64,000 nucleotides of DNA from an uncultured Shewanella sp. (lineage in GTDB: Bacteria > Pseudomonadota > Gammaproteobacteria > Enterobacterales > Shewanellaceae), in contig NZ_CANMWS010000020.1 in the NCBI RefSeq assembly GCF_947501665.1, positions 1-64,000 on the forward strand, given 5' to 3'. The position numbers and the translations under genes were made by a program. Of the stretch, positions 9,158 through 18,558 are shown in pieces; the first letter of the stretch is position 1, and every line of letters begins with the position of its first letter. Below the pieces are notes generated by a model. That model made no database searches. It was not told the origin of the DNA and saw nothing but the letters and a program-made list of their open reading frames with translations.

Positions 9158-10008
9158 CTTTCCCCTATCCTAATACTCTCACAAGAAGCAACGTTTGTCG
9201 CTTTTCTTGCTAATTTCATCAACACACGGCTCACAGCAATAAAGCCAAATGTTCCGGTGACGACAGTCACAGCACCAAAACCAGAAGCACAGTCCATGCG
9301 CATACTCCCTTCTGCTGTGGCTTTAGTGTGACAGACACTCCCGTCATTTTGTGGATAAACCAACTGCTCTGTTGAAAATACTGCTTCAATGCTAAAGCGC
9401 CGAGCTGTATTTTTAGAAAAATGATATTCACGTCTTAACACATTACGTACTTTTGCTAATAAAGGATCTTGATAAGTCTTTGCCAGATCAGCCACCTGAA
9501 TCTGAACAGGATCCATTTGTCCCCCTGCTCCTCCAATCACCGTTATTGGCAATTTATTACGTTTACACCAAGCAATCAGTGCCGCCTTTGGCTTTACAGC
9601 ATCAATACAATCAACCACATAATCAAGTGTTCCTCCCTGTTTTTTAGACATAAAGTATTCACTTAAATTTTCCACTGTAATAAAGTCTTCCACTTCATTC
9701 ACTTTGCAATCAGGATTAATGCTACGTATGCGCTCAGCCATCACTTCCACTTTAGATTGACCTATGGTGTGTTTTAGAGCATGCAATTGTCTATTGGTAT
9801 TAGTGACACAAATATCATCTAAATCAATCAACGTGATTTCACCTATACCACTGCGTGCTAAAGACTCCGCCACCCAAGTCCCCACTCCACCAATACCGAC
9901 AACAGCCACATGAGAATAAGCAAATAATGTCAATGCCGGTTGCCCATATAAACGCCCAATACCTGCAAAACGATTCATATACGCATTCGAAATAATTTTA
10001 GAATTCAA
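9154..10008 (-). CDS. tcdA: tRNA threonylcarbamoyladenosine dehydratase TcdA
   Basis: TcdA (CsdL) cyclises N6-threonylcarbamoyladenosine at position 37 of ANN-decoding tRNAs in an ATP-dependent, E1-like reaction. The nucleotide-binding motif GIGGVGTWVAE, the DLDDICVTNTNRQ segment and the late KATAEGSMRMDCASGFGA block match the family closely. The frame is open to 10035. The conserved N-terminus instead points to the TTG at 10008, behind AGGTG, as the start (about 285 codons). No other start fits both the homology and a ribosome-binding site. It is followed by the overlapping SieB-like gene. Confidence 0.92.
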   Translation of the reverse strand: MNSKIISNAYMNRFAGIGRLYGQPALTLFAYSHVAVVGIGGVGTWVAESLARSGIGEITLIDLDDICVTNTNRQLHALKHTIGQSKVEVMAERIRSINPDCKVNEVEDFITVENLSEYFMSKKQGGTLDYVVDCIDAVKPKAALIAWCKRNKLPITVIGGAGGQMDPVQIQVADLAKTYQDPLLAKVRNVLRREYHFSKNTARRFSIEAVFSTEQLVYPQNDGSVCHTKATAEGSMRMDCASGFGAVTVVTGTFGFIAVSRVLMKLARKATNVASCESIRIGER

Positions 10009-10543
10009 AGTGACACCTACAGCCAAAACTAACACAATAATAAAACCGTATTTTATCGTAAAAGACGTTAAAAACCTAAATGCTATTTAACGATCACAAT
10101 AATCAAGTTAGCTGTGACAGCTTGATGATAGCAAACTCAATTTAAATAAAGCAATGAATCAACATATTGACTAAAAAAGAATAAATTGAAAAAAACATAA
10201 TAGAAGTAAAAAAAATAATGTAGACAGTTCAATAGTCAACCAACAAAGTTAGTACATCCAACACCATTTCCTCAATAAAAACCGTTAAAAATGAATAAAA
10301 GTTAATCTTATGCTGGAATTGTAAGCATAATCTATCGATTACTAAAATATAAATATAGAAAAAGTAACCTTTTGATAGAAAAAAAGTTTGAACTCTGCAT
10401 TTTTTATCCTTATTTACCCAAAAAACCGCAAAAATAGATGTTTAATCATAATTAAACGTTAGTCTCATCCTGCCCCAAATAATACAAATCGAATATCTGT
10501 TAGCCACAACAACTGGCAAACTATATGATGAGAGTAATGAAGC
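10009..10543. promoter_or_regulatory. AT-rich divergent region tcdA / first porin
   Basis: No gene is visible in these 535 bp. Two symmetric sites stand out. AGCTGT-G-ACAGCT (10110-10122) sits inside a longer imperfect repeat flanked by ATCAAG and TTGAT. GTTTAAT-CATA-ATTAAAC (10440-10457) lies about 90 bp upstream of the first porin. Both are operator-like but I cannot assign a regulator. The tract is otherwise A/T runs. Confidence 0.4.
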
Positions 10544-11593
10544 ATGAATAAAAAGCGATTATTAACCTCTATATTGGCAATGACCTCCTATTCAGTTCAA
10601 GCAGATGCCCCCACTTTTTACGGTAATATGGACGTAGCCATCGCCAGTGCAAATACGCCTTATGGTACTCGAAGTGAAAAAACAGGCACTTCATTAGAAA
10701 ACTGGTCGACATTAGGCATTAAAGGCAGTGAACAACTGAATCCAGGCCTAAAATTACTCTATAAAATGAGTTTTCAAGTTCTCAATGCCACCACAGATGG
10801 CTCCACGGATCCCCTTAAGGCTTACAACACTTACTTAGGTTTAGAAAGCTTATATGGCACAGTTTTAGTGGGTCGAAATGATACGGTATTTAAATTTGCA
10901 GAAGGGGGTGTCGACCTTTTCAATGGCAGTAACGCCGATATTGATCGCCTTGTCGCAGGTCAAACTCGAAGTGCTGACGCCATTTGGTATTACTCCCCTA
11001 AATTAGCGGATCTAATCACTTTTAATGCCACTTACTTAATGTCATCTAATCAAAGTGTTGATACAAGTGCTAATGTTGGATCACAGTATGCTCTCACTGC
11101 TATTTTAGGTGATAAAAAATTAAAAGATCAAAATTTTTATCTCGCCAGTTCTTATAACGCAGGAATAGCCTCTATAGACGCTTATCGGCAAGTCGCTCAG
11201 ATTAAATTAGGTAAATTCACATTGGGTGGCTTATACCAACAAACACAAAGCCTTAAAACAACAGAAAGCAATATGAAAGGTAATACTTATTTTATCAACC
11301 TTAAATATGACCTTAATGGCGTCAATTTAAAAGCTGAGTATGGTGCTGATACCTCAGGGCTTGGTGAATACTTTACTAATGCAACTGGTGGAACGAGCAC
11401 CAGTATTGATAGGAGTGGATACTCCAACATAAACATGAGTCAAATAACAGTCGGGGCTGATTACATGTTGTCTGAGTCCACCAGACTCTACACACATTAT
11501 ATTATGTATCAAGGAAGCTATAAAAACTCGGGCACCAAAAGCTCATTACAAAATGATAATATTTTTACAGTCGGTATTGACTACAGTTTTTAA
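10544..11593 (+). CDS. porin, array member 1
   Basis: A 349-residue outer-membrane general porin of the Gram-negative porin_4 type. A short signal peptide ends at VQA/DAPTFYGNMD. The mature protein opens with the FYGxxD strand, carries the internal VGRND and DAIWYYSP segments, and ends in GIDYSF with the C-terminal Phe recognised by the Bam machinery. It is the first of five tandem paralogs, which share the YNTYLGL, GQTRSADAIWYYSP and TVGADYMLS blocks and differ in loop regions. It should form a trimeric beta-barrel for small hydrophilic solutes. Confidence 0.9.
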   Translation: MNKKRLLTSILAMTSYSVQADAPTFYGNMDVAIASANTPYGTRSEKTGTSLENWSTLGIKGSEQLNPGLKLLYKMSFQVLNATTDGSTDPLKAYNTYLGLESLYGTVLVGRNDTVFKFAEGGVDLFNGSNADIDRLVAGQTRSADAIWYYSPKLADLITFNATYLMSSNQSVDTSANVGSQYALTAILGDKKLKDQNFYLASSYNAGIASIDAYRQVAQIKLGKFTLGGLYQQTQSLKTTESNMKGNTYFINLKYDLNGVNLKAEYGADTSGLGEYFTNATGGTSTSIDRSGYSNINMSQITVGADYMLSESTRLYTHYIMYQGSYKNSGTKSSLQNDNIFTVGIDYSF

Positions 11594-11702
11594 TCGACAA
11601 ATCAGCCTATTAACACAATAAATATTAATGATTGTTTTTAGATGAATATTTACTTTTAAATTCTGACAACAAATAAATTTTATTTATTCTAGAAAGAATT
11701 GA

Positions 11703-12770
11703 ATGAGTTTAGTAATGTTTAAATTAATTTACAAAAATAAACTAATTATATTGTATTTTGTTTTAGTGTTAAATGCTAAAGCAAATGAAATTCAATTCTC
11801 TGGTGAAATAAACAGCTCAATTTCTAACTCAAATACTTCCTATGCAACACTCAGTGAGAAAAAAAATACATCATTAGAAAATTGGATTTATATCGATATA
11901 ACAGGAAAAGATAAAATTAGTCAGCAAGTGAACATTATCTATAAAATAAGCTCATTAGTATATAACGCCACCCTCGATGGAAATGATACCCCCATCAGTG
12001 CTTATAATACTTACTTAGGATTAGAAAATCCATTCGGCACGGTGCTCATTGGACGGAATGATACTGTTTTTAAGTTTTCAGAAGGTAACATCGACCTTTT
12101 CAACTCAACCAATGCCGATATCGGTAATTTAGCTGCAGGTCAAACTATCAGTGCTGATGCTATTTGGTATTACTCACCCAAAATAATCAACTTATTTTCC
12201 GTTAACACAACCTATTTAATGGCTAAAAATCAAGATGATAATACTGTTAAGTCGACCTCTCAATATGCCTTCACAGCCACTTTTGGCGACAAAAGCCTTC
12301 TAGAACAAAACTTTTATTTTGCCACTGCTTACAATAAAGGCATTGATAGTATCAATGCTTACCGACAAGTTGGCCAAATAAAATTTGGAAAAATTTTTTT
12401 GGGGGGATTATACCAACGCTCTAAAAGCATAAAAATCAATGAAGAGAATATGAAAGGAAGCACTTATTTCATCACTCTCAAGTATTCTCTTGATAAAATT
12501 AACTTAAAAGCTGAATATGGTAGAGACACATCGGGACTAGGCTGGTACTTTACCAACGCAACTGGCGGTTCTTCCAGCTCCATTGACAGAAGCCGGTATT
12601 CAAATATTCTCGTCAAACAAGTCACTGTTGGGGCTGATTACATGCTTGCTTCATCTACACGCCTTTATAGTCAATTAAGCCTTTTTCAAGGGCACTATAC
12701 TAATGCAAATATAACGAACTCATTAGAGAGTGACAAAATATTCACCATAGGGATAGACTTTAATTTTTAG
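11703..12770 (+). CDS. porin, array member 2
   Basis: A 355-residue paralog of the preceding porin, with the same backbone (NTYLGLENP, IGRNDTVFK, DAIWYYSPK, VGADYMLAS, terminal DFNF). The N-terminus is MSLVMFKLIYKN followed by a hydrophobic signal ending at NAKA/NE; an internal ATG at codon 5 is an equally good start. Codon use is very AT-rich. Surface-loop residues differ from copy 1, including a shortened loop around residue 180. The 109-bp gap to copy 1 has no obvious terminator, so the two could be co-transcribed. Confidence 0.88.
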   Translation: MSLVMFKLIYKNKLIILYFVLVLNAKANEIQFSGEINSSISNSNTSYATLSEKKNTSLENWIYIDITGKDKISQQVNIIYKISSLVYNATLDGNDTPISAYNTYLGLENPFGTVLIGRNDTVFKFSEGNIDLFNSTNADIGNLAAGQTISADAIWYYSPKIINLFSVNTTYLMAKNQDDNTVKSTSQYAFTATFGDKSLLEQNFYFATAYNKGIDSINAYRQVGQIKFGKIFLGGLYQRSKSIKINEENMKGSTYFITLKYSLDKINLKAEYGRDTSGLGWYFTNATGGSSSSIDRSRYSNILVKQVTVGADYMLASSTRLYSQLSLFQGHYTNANITNSLESDKIFTIGIDFNF

Positions 12771-13145
12771 TAAGTTAACTTTATTATTAAATAACAACTA
12801 AACCACTACTCAATAAAACGATACCAATTAACATTTAACCCACCAAGGTTAATAACCACCCCAAAAAGCAAATAAAAGTAAACATTCATCTCTTTATTTA
12901 CTCAGCCAACAATCGTTAATAATAAACATGCTTTGTTACATATCATTTAACATTAAGCGTAAAATATATTATCCAGGTTCTTTTTTCACATCATTATAAT
13001 GAATGTTTTGTTTTTTAATCTTGAATTTATTATCAATTAATAAATAAAGTTAGATTTTAAACACCAATATTCCTTATTATTCCTCTCCATTATTTTGGCT
13101 AATGTTCCAATCATTTTTTGTTACATGATATTTCTGAGAATAATA
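12771..13145. other. AT-rich leader of porin 3
   Basis: These 375 bp carry no gene. The open frame of porin 3 extends back to a TTG at 13095, but that stretch lacks signal-peptide logic. I see AT-rich promoter-like sequence with several TATAAT-like hexamers and no convincing terminator. Confidence 0.4.
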
Positions 13146-14201
13146 ATGAATAAACTGACTTTATTAGTTCCTTTTTCATCAATGTTAAGTCTATTTTCTT
13201 TAATTTGTCACGCTGATGATATGACTTTTTTCGGGGAAATGAATAATTCAATCGTCAACTCCAATACAGATAATGGTACTCGCAATGATAAATCAGGCAC
13301 TTCCATTGAAAATTGGGCCGCTATTGGTATTAAAGGTAATGAAGGCATCACAGACGATATTAGCCTCATCTATAAAATGAGTTTTCAAGTCAACAACGCT
13401 AGCACAGATGGTTCTAGCACTCCTGTTGAAGCATACAATACGTACTTAGGGCTTGGAAGTAATCAATACGGTACAGTATTAATCGGCCGTAATAATACTG
13501 TCTTCAAATCCAGTGAAGGAAATGTCGATGTATTTAATGGCAGTAATGCCGATATTAACAACCTTGTCGCAGCGCAAACCCGCAGCGCAGATGCAATTTG
13601 GTACTACTCACCTAAAATAGCCAATTTAATTTCCATAAATGCAACCTATTTAATGGCTGCAAACCAGTCCAATAATGACAATGTGGATCTTAATAGCCAA
13701 TATGCACTCTCAACAACTTTAGGGGATAAGCACCTAATCAAACAAGCCTACTTTCTCTCCGCCAGCTATAATAATGGGATTGCTAATGTCAACGCATACA
13801 GAGGTGTATCACAAATCAAGTTAGGAGCCTTCACTCTAGGTGGTTTATATCAATACACTAAAAGCTTGATCACCACAGAAAGTAATATGAAAGGTTACAG
13901 CTATTTTTTAAATATTATTTATTCCTTTGATAATATTAACTTAAAAGCCGAATATGGTGCTGATAACTCAGGGTTAGGCTATTATTTCAAAAATGCAACA
14001 GGTGGAAGTACAACCGATAGAAGCCATTTTTCCAATGTAAAAATGTCGCAAATTACCGTTGGAGCTGACTATGTATTATCAAACTCCACAGATCTTTACA
14101 CTCACTACACTCTCTATACTGGAAGTTATGCTAATACAGGGATCAATTATACCCTTGAAAACGATAATATCTTAACTGTAGGTGTCGACTATCATTTCTG
14201 A
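13146..14201 (+). CDS. porin, array member 3
   Basis: A 351-residue porin paralog, chosen to start at the ATG at 13146 because it begins a normal signal peptide (MNKLTLLV...CHA/DDMTFFGEM). The frame is open 17 codons further upstream from a TTG. Family blocks NTYLGL, IGRNNTVFK, RSADAIWYYSPK and VGADYVLS are present, and the C-terminal residue is Phe (VDYHF). It differs from copies 1 and 2 mainly in extracellular loops and has its own long AT-rich leader, suggesting separate control. Confidence 0.88.
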   Translation: MNKLTLLVPFSSMLSLFSLICHADDMTFFGEMNNSIVNSNTDNGTRNDKSGTSIENWAAIGIKGNEGITDDISLIYKMSFQVNNASTDGSSTPVEAYNTYLGLGSNQYGTVLIGRNNTVFKSSEGNVDVFNGSNADINNLVAAQTRSADAIWYYSPKIANLISINATYLMAANQSNNDNVDLNSQYALSTTLGDKHLIKQAYFLSASYNNGIANVNAYRGVSQIKLGAFTLGGLYQYTKSLITTESNMKGYSYFLNIIYSFDNINLKAEYGADNSGLGYYFKNATGGSTTDRSHFSNVKMSQITVGADYVLSNSTDLYTHYTLYTGSYANTGINYTLENDNILTVGVDYHF

Positions 14202-14553
14202 TCACACCTTAATTTAGCTCTTTACATTACAAGGATGTTTATCTTTTAAGCTTTTTACCTTCTAAAACTTATGCCATTCAATTTTATCTTAACTTCCATA
14301 CTCAAAATGCCAAAAGTAACAACTAAACAGTTAATGATAATATTAAATTAATATTATTCCACCACAATGAACACAAGAATAATCAATTGTTAAACCAAAA
14401 AAACTAAAGGTTAATTTAAAGCATAAAAGCAATAAAAAATGTTTTAACACCTGTCCCATGCTTAATAAAACGATAATATTCTTCCCCTAATAAATACAAG
14501 ACAGGATGCTTGTAAAAAAATAATGGATAGATCTAGACGTTAAAGATTAATCA
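14202..14553. other. AT-rich leader of porin 4
   Basis: These 352 bp are non-coding and very AT-rich. The hexamer-rich stretch AATAAAACGATA (about 14465) also occurs in the gap before porin 3 (about 12813), a possible shared promoter fragment. Nothing else was identified. Confidence 0.4.
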
Positions 14554-15636
14554 ATGACAATTATAATTAAAAAGTTAACGCACTTTAACCCACTACTTTA
14601 CATGCTACTTATGGTTGTTTCTTCATTTGCTATTGCGCAAGAACCTGAATTCTATGGCAGTATGGATTTCTCTCTTGCTGATGCGAGCACACCTTATGCA
14701 ACTAAAAGCCATAAACAAGGAACCACAATAGAAAGCTACGCCACAATAGGTATCAAAGGAGGTTATGACATCTCAGCTCAGCGACGCATTATTTATAAGT
14801 TGAGTGTGAGTTTGTCAAACCCTAGCGTCGAAAATGAAAAAAGCCCTCTTAAAGCACATAATACTTACCTTGGCATCGACGACCCTCTTGGCACCATATT
14901 AGTGGGTCGAAATAATACTGTTTTTAAAAATTCAGAAGGTAATGTCGATGTGTTCAATGGTACCAATGCCGATATTAATAACTTAGTTGCAGGTCAAAGT
15001 CGCACTGGAGATTCCATTTGGTACTTCTCCCCTCGGTTTGGTGATGTCCTAGAATTTAGCTCAACTTATTTAATGACTGATAACAATCAGCACGATGTAG
15101 AGCATCCTCAGGCTCAATATGCCATCACATCAACCCTTGGTGATAAGAACTTTAGAAAACAAAATTACTATTTTTCTACCGCTTACAACAAAGGTATATC
15201 GAATGTCGACGCCTACCGCGGCGTTGCGCAATTACAAATCGGCGCATTCACCTTAGGGACTTTATTTCAACATACCAAAAGCTTGCAAGAAAATGAAAAC
15301 AGCAGAAAAGGTAATAGCCACTTTTATAACCTCATGTTTTGTTATAACCGTATCAATTTTAAAGCAGAGTATGCAACTGACACTGCTGGGCTAGGTTATT
15401 ATTTTAAGAATGCAACAAAAAATAAAAATCATCATTCAAATTCAACTGATCACAATAACGCATTTTCCCAAATCAAAATGAAACAATTCACAATCGGTGC
15501 CGACCATATGCTAATGGCCTCAACACAAATTTATGGCCATTATGTGCAATATAAAGGGCATTACCTTGATGCAAGCACGCCTGTGACCTTAAAAACTGAC
15601 AATATTTTCACCATTGGCATGGAGCATGTTTTTTAA
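14554..15636 (+). CDS. porin, array member 4
   Basis: A 360-residue porin paralog. The signal peptide ends at SFAIA/QEPEFYGSMD; the FYGSMD strand, VGRNNTVFK and DSIWYFSPR segments match the family. It is the most divergent copy in the C-terminal third, with a His/Asn-rich loop (NKNHHSNSTDHNN, about residues 290-305), and ends GMEHVF. The His-rich loop could bind metal, but that is speculative. It is followed by copy 5 after 69 bp. Confidence 0.87.
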   Translation: MTIIIKKLTHFNPLLYMLLMVVSSFAIAQEPEFYGSMDFSLADASTPYATKSHKQGTTIESYATIGIKGGYDISAQRRIIYKLSVSLSNPSVENEKSPLKAHNTYLGIDDPLGTILVGRNNTVFKNSEGNVDVFNGTNADINNLVAGQSRTGDSIWYFSPRFGDVLEFSSTYLMTDNNQHDVEHPQAQYAITSTLGDKNFRKQNYYFSTAYNKGISNVDAYRGVAQLQIGAFTLGTLFQHTKSLQENENSRKGNSHFYNLMFCYNRINFKAEYATDTAGLGYYFKNATKNKNHHSNSTDHNNAFSQIKMKQFTIGADHMLMASTQIYGHYVQYKGHYLDASTPVTLKTDNIFTIGMEHVF

Positions 15637-15705
15637 CCTTTTTATTTAAATCATTCTTTTTCACAAGATCATGTATTTTCACCTTTGTTTTTAGGTCACC
15701 TATTT

Positions 15706-16758
15706 ATGTTTAACACATTTTGCTTCACTGTATTACTCGCTTTATTTTCATTCAATATGATGGCGGATGATGAGCTTAACTTTTATGGTCGCCTCGATTT
15801 AGCCATAACCCATTCAACTAATGGTGATACAACACAAAATGGTAAATCAGGCACCCTATTAGAAAATAACTTTTCTAATATTGGCCTTAGAGGACATGAA
15901 GGGATCGCCCAACTGACAAAAATTATTTATCAAATTGAGTTTCAGGTTGAAAATACAAACAGTGATGGTGATAAAGATCCTCTTAAAGCAAGCAATACCT
16001 ATTTGGGCCTGGAAAGTGAAACATTAGGTACTTTACTTGTGGGTCGCAATGACACCGTATTCAAGCAATCTGAAGGTAACGTTGATATTTTTGGTAATAC
16101 AAATGCTGATATCGATAGGCTTGTTGCAGGACAAACCCGCGGCGCGGATGCCATTTGGTATTATTCGCCCAGCCTAAGCAACATTTTCAGTATCAATGCA
16201 ACTTATCTCGTCACAGATAATAACCAAGCAGATATCGATAACCCAGAGGAACAATACGCGCTTAATATCATAGTCGGTGACAAAAAGTTGAGACAACACC
16301 AGTATTATCTAGGAGCCGCACTCAATAAAGGCATTGCAAACGTAGATGCATATCGAGGTGTAGTACAAATGACATTAGGGCAATGGACACTCGGCAGTTT
16401 ATATCAATACACACAAAGTCAGCAAAGTAACGAGCAAAATATGAAAGGTCATTCATACTTTTTAAATGTAATTTATTCAATCAATGGGCTCAATTTAAAA
16501 GCTGAATTCGGCGCAGATACTTCAGGCTTAGGCAAATACTTTACTCGTGCGACTCGAACCAATAATGATACTGATAGAAGCCAATTCTCAGATATTAGCG
16601 TGACACAGCTGACTCTCGGTGCTGATTATCCCCTTTCGCAATCAACACTTTTGTATGGCCATATGGCAAAATATCAAGGTCATTACAAAGATGCTGGTAC
16701 GTACATTGAACTTGAAAAAGATCATGTTCTCACGACCGGAGTGAGATATAACTTCTAA
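15706..16758 (+). CDS. porin, array member 5
   Basis: A 350-residue porin paralog. The ATG at 15706 begins a proper signal peptide (MFNTFCFTV...MMA/DDELNFYGRLD) behind AGGT; the frame is open back to 15685. Family segments NTYLGLES, VGRNDTVFK, RGADAIWYYSP and GADYPLS are present, and the C-terminal residue is Phe (GVRYNF). It is the last of the array and is followed at once by a long hairpin, consistent with the end of a transcription unit. Confidence 0.88.
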   Translation: MFNTFCFTVLLALFSFNMMADDELNFYGRLDLAITHSTNGDTTQNGKSGTLLENNFSNIGLRGHEGIAQLTKIIYQIEFQVENTNSDGDKDPLKASNTYLGLESETLGTLLVGRNDTVFKQSEGNVDIFGNTNADIDRLVAGQTRGADAIWYYSPSLSNIFSINATYLVTDNNQADIDNPEEQYALNIIVGDKKLRQHQYYLGAALNKGIANVDAYRGVVQMTLGQWTLGSLYQYTQSQQSNEQNMKGHSYFLNVIYSINGLNLKAEFGADTSGLGKYFTRATRTNNDTDRSQFSDISVTQLTLGADYPLSQSTLLYGHMAKYQGHYKDAGTYIELEKDHVLTTGVRYNF

Positions 16759-16769
16759 CAAAATGCAAA

Positions 16770-16827
16770 AAACAGATAAAACTGACCTCCTTAAAAAGGA
16801 TATTAATAAAATCAGTTTTATCTGTTT
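16770..16827 (+). terminator. 16-bp perfect stem after the porin array
   Basis: AAACAGATAAAACTGA (16770-16785) is exactly complementary to TCAGTTTTATCTGTTT (16812-16827). The 26-nt loop holds a second small hairpin (TCCTT/AAGGA). It lies 12 bp past the last porin stop. The stem is AT-rich and lacks a long U-tract, so it may also stabilise the 3' end of the message. Confidence 0.65.
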
Positions 16828-16914
16828 CACTCGTCCACAAAATATACTTTTTCAATTGAATAGCTTTCTCCACTCTAAAGGTCTAATAGATTATTCATTC
16901 AACTAGAGCCTTTG

Positions 16915-17787
16915 ATGTTAATTTCTGCAAATTGTAAACCTAATCTTTTTCACCTGATTACCTATCTTTTATTGTCTATATCTTGCTTATTGCTGGGAAG
17001 CAGTATCTTAAATATGGGGCACCATCAACATTTTGATCTCATTATCGACCTTTTCTCAATGAGCCATTTATTTCCTGACAACCTCTATTATCGCTTAGCC
17101 GGACTGTGTTTCTTACTGGTAGGTAGCTTGTCACTGCTCACCTCATTCCTTCGACCACAATTACCATTAACCTGCTTACTTGAAAAGGGGATTTCCATAT
17201 TGCTTATTTGTATGGCTATCCCTCCTTTAATCTCGCTGGTGAATAATGCCGTCTGGATAGCAGATCTTGGCGGCTTCCCTGCCATAGGGGCAGGACAAGG
17301 AATAATTAAATATTGGGCGCTATTGGCAATAGGGATCACGCTCCTTTTTCAAAATAAGCTCTCCAGTCAAAGCATTATTTGGATTAATTTTTCGCCCATT
17401 GCAATTGTTTTACTTTGGATTGGAGGAATGAAATTCACCGCCATAGAAGCAAACGGTATTCAAACCTTGATTGCAAGCTCACCTTTTATGTCATGGATGT
17501 ACTCAATGTGGAGTATTCAAACAACATCTAATCTCATTGGTATTTACGATATTCTGGCAACACTTTTATTGTGCTTAGGCATTATTTTCCGGCAATTTAT
17601 GCTTATTTTTATGTTACCCGCACTCATGGTTTTTTTAACCACACAAACTTTTATTTTTAGCTGGGATAGTGCGCTATCTTCTACATCTATCTTGACGACT
17701 GGAGGGCAATTTCTTATCAAAGATCTTTGGTTTATCATCAATTTAATATTTATTCTATTGACTCCACTACAAACTCAAAATAACTAA
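16915..17787 (+). CDS. DUF417 (YkgB/RclC-like) inner-membrane protein
   Basis: A 291-residue-class polytopic protein, started at the ATG at 16915 rather than the TTG three bases before. Its C-terminal half shows the DUF417 signature: WIGGMKFTAIEANGIQTLIASSPFMSW (about residues 165-190) and, later, GGQFLIKDLWF. RclC, a member of this family, belongs to the reactive-chlorine response in E. coli. The N-terminal 120 residues add further membrane segments, making it longer than typical family members (about 200 aa). Function here is unknown. Confidence 0.65.
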   Translation: MLISANCKPNLFHLITYLLLSISCLLLGSSILNMGHHQHFDLIIDLFSMSHLFPDNLYYRLAGLCFLLVGSLSLLTSFLRPQLPLTCLLEKGISILLICMAIPPLISLVNNAVWIADLGGFPAIGAGQGIIKYWALLAIGITLLFQNKLSSQSIIWINFSPIAIVLLWIGGMKFTAIEANGIQTLIASSPFMSWMYSMWSIQTTSNLIGIYDILATLLLCLGIIFRQFMLIFMLPALMVFLTTQTFIFSWDSALSSTSILTTGGQFLIKDLWFIINLIFILLTPLQTQNN

Positions 17788-17802
17788 AAAAGCACTTCAA
17801 AC

Positions 17803-17829
17803 ACGCCATGCTAATCAATCACATGGCGT
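17803..17829. terminator. bidirectional terminator
   Basis: ACGCCATG (17803-17810) pairs with CATGGCGT (17822-17829) across an 11-nt loop, between the convergent DUF417 gene and tpm. Flanking A- and T-rich runs suit termination from both sides. Confidence 0.65.
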
Positions 17830-17843
17830 AATATAAAAAATAA

Positions 17844-18509
17844 TTACTTTCTCACCATTCGATACACAGACTCCGTTAACCAAGGGACCTGTTTTTTAAT
17901 AAATTTTGAATTGCTTCTTAACACATCCTCACAACTTAACCGTTCAATATCAAAGCCTGAAGCCATATTGTCTATAATCCAGTCATGCTGCACAGCAAAT
18001 GGAGGGCCCGCCATAACCTCTTGAGGATAATCTAACGTGATCAGCAAACCTTGACTGCCTGAAGGTAATAATACCATTAACTTTTCAACATAAGTTAGCC
18101 GCAACGATTCTGGCCAAGCAATTAATGCTGCTCTATCATAAAAAGCATCAACAAGGCCTATCTCCTTCGGCGACAACGTTAGCATATCACCTTGAATAAT
18201 ATTGATATTATTCAACTCAAAATATTGATGTTCATTTACTTTTGTGGGAGTTGGAACCTTAAGCTCACCAAGATATTCAGCATAAAACTGAGTCACAGCT
18301 AATTCACTTAATTCACAGCCTAAAACACTATGCCCTATTTCACTCAAGTGACACATATCTAATGTTTTACCGCACAGCGGTACCAACACTCTGGCATCTG
18401 GCTTTATCTTGAGCTCAGACCAATATTTCACTAATAATGGATTGACTGCATCATTGTGAAATCCAATTTGCTGCTTCTCCCAGCGCTCATGCCAAAAACT
18501 TGCTTCCAT
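17844..18509 (-). CDS. tpm: thiopurine S-methyltransferase family protein
   Basis: A 221-residue SAM-dependent methyltransferase of the bacterial TPMT family. It opens FWHERWEKQQIGFH, has the SAM-binding VLVPLCGKTLDM motif and the DAFYDRAALIAWP segment typical of TPMT. Bacterial members methylate thiopurines and selenium or tellurium compounds, giving tellurite tolerance; the natural substrate is uncertain. Length matches E. coli and Pseudomonas Tpm. It follows a membrane-protein gene on the same strand by 49 bp, with a perfect palindrome between them. Confidence 0.9.
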   Translation of the reverse strand: MEASFWHERWEKQQIGFHNDAVNPLLVKYWSELKIKPDARVLVPLCGKTLDMCHLSEIGHSVLGCELSELAVTQFYAEYLGELKVPTPTKVNEHQYFELNNINIIQGDMLTLSPKEIGLVDAFYDRAALIAWPESLRLTYVEKLMVLLPSGSQGLLITLDYPQEVMAGPPFAVQHDWIIDNMASGFDIERLSCEDVLRSNSKFIKKQVPWLTESVYRMVRK

Positions 18510-18524
18510 AAATTACATTTCCTA

Positions 18525-18538
18525 TAGCGATATCGCTA
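18525..18538. promoter_or_regulatory. 14-bp perfect palindrome before tpm
   Basis: TAGCGATATCGCTA is its own reverse complement and ends 16 bp before the tpm start codon, in the 49-bp gap after the upstream membrane-protein gene. It could be an operator or a hairpin affecting tpm translation. Confidence 0.4.
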
Positions 18539-18558
18539 AATCAAGATGGGTTAACTTG

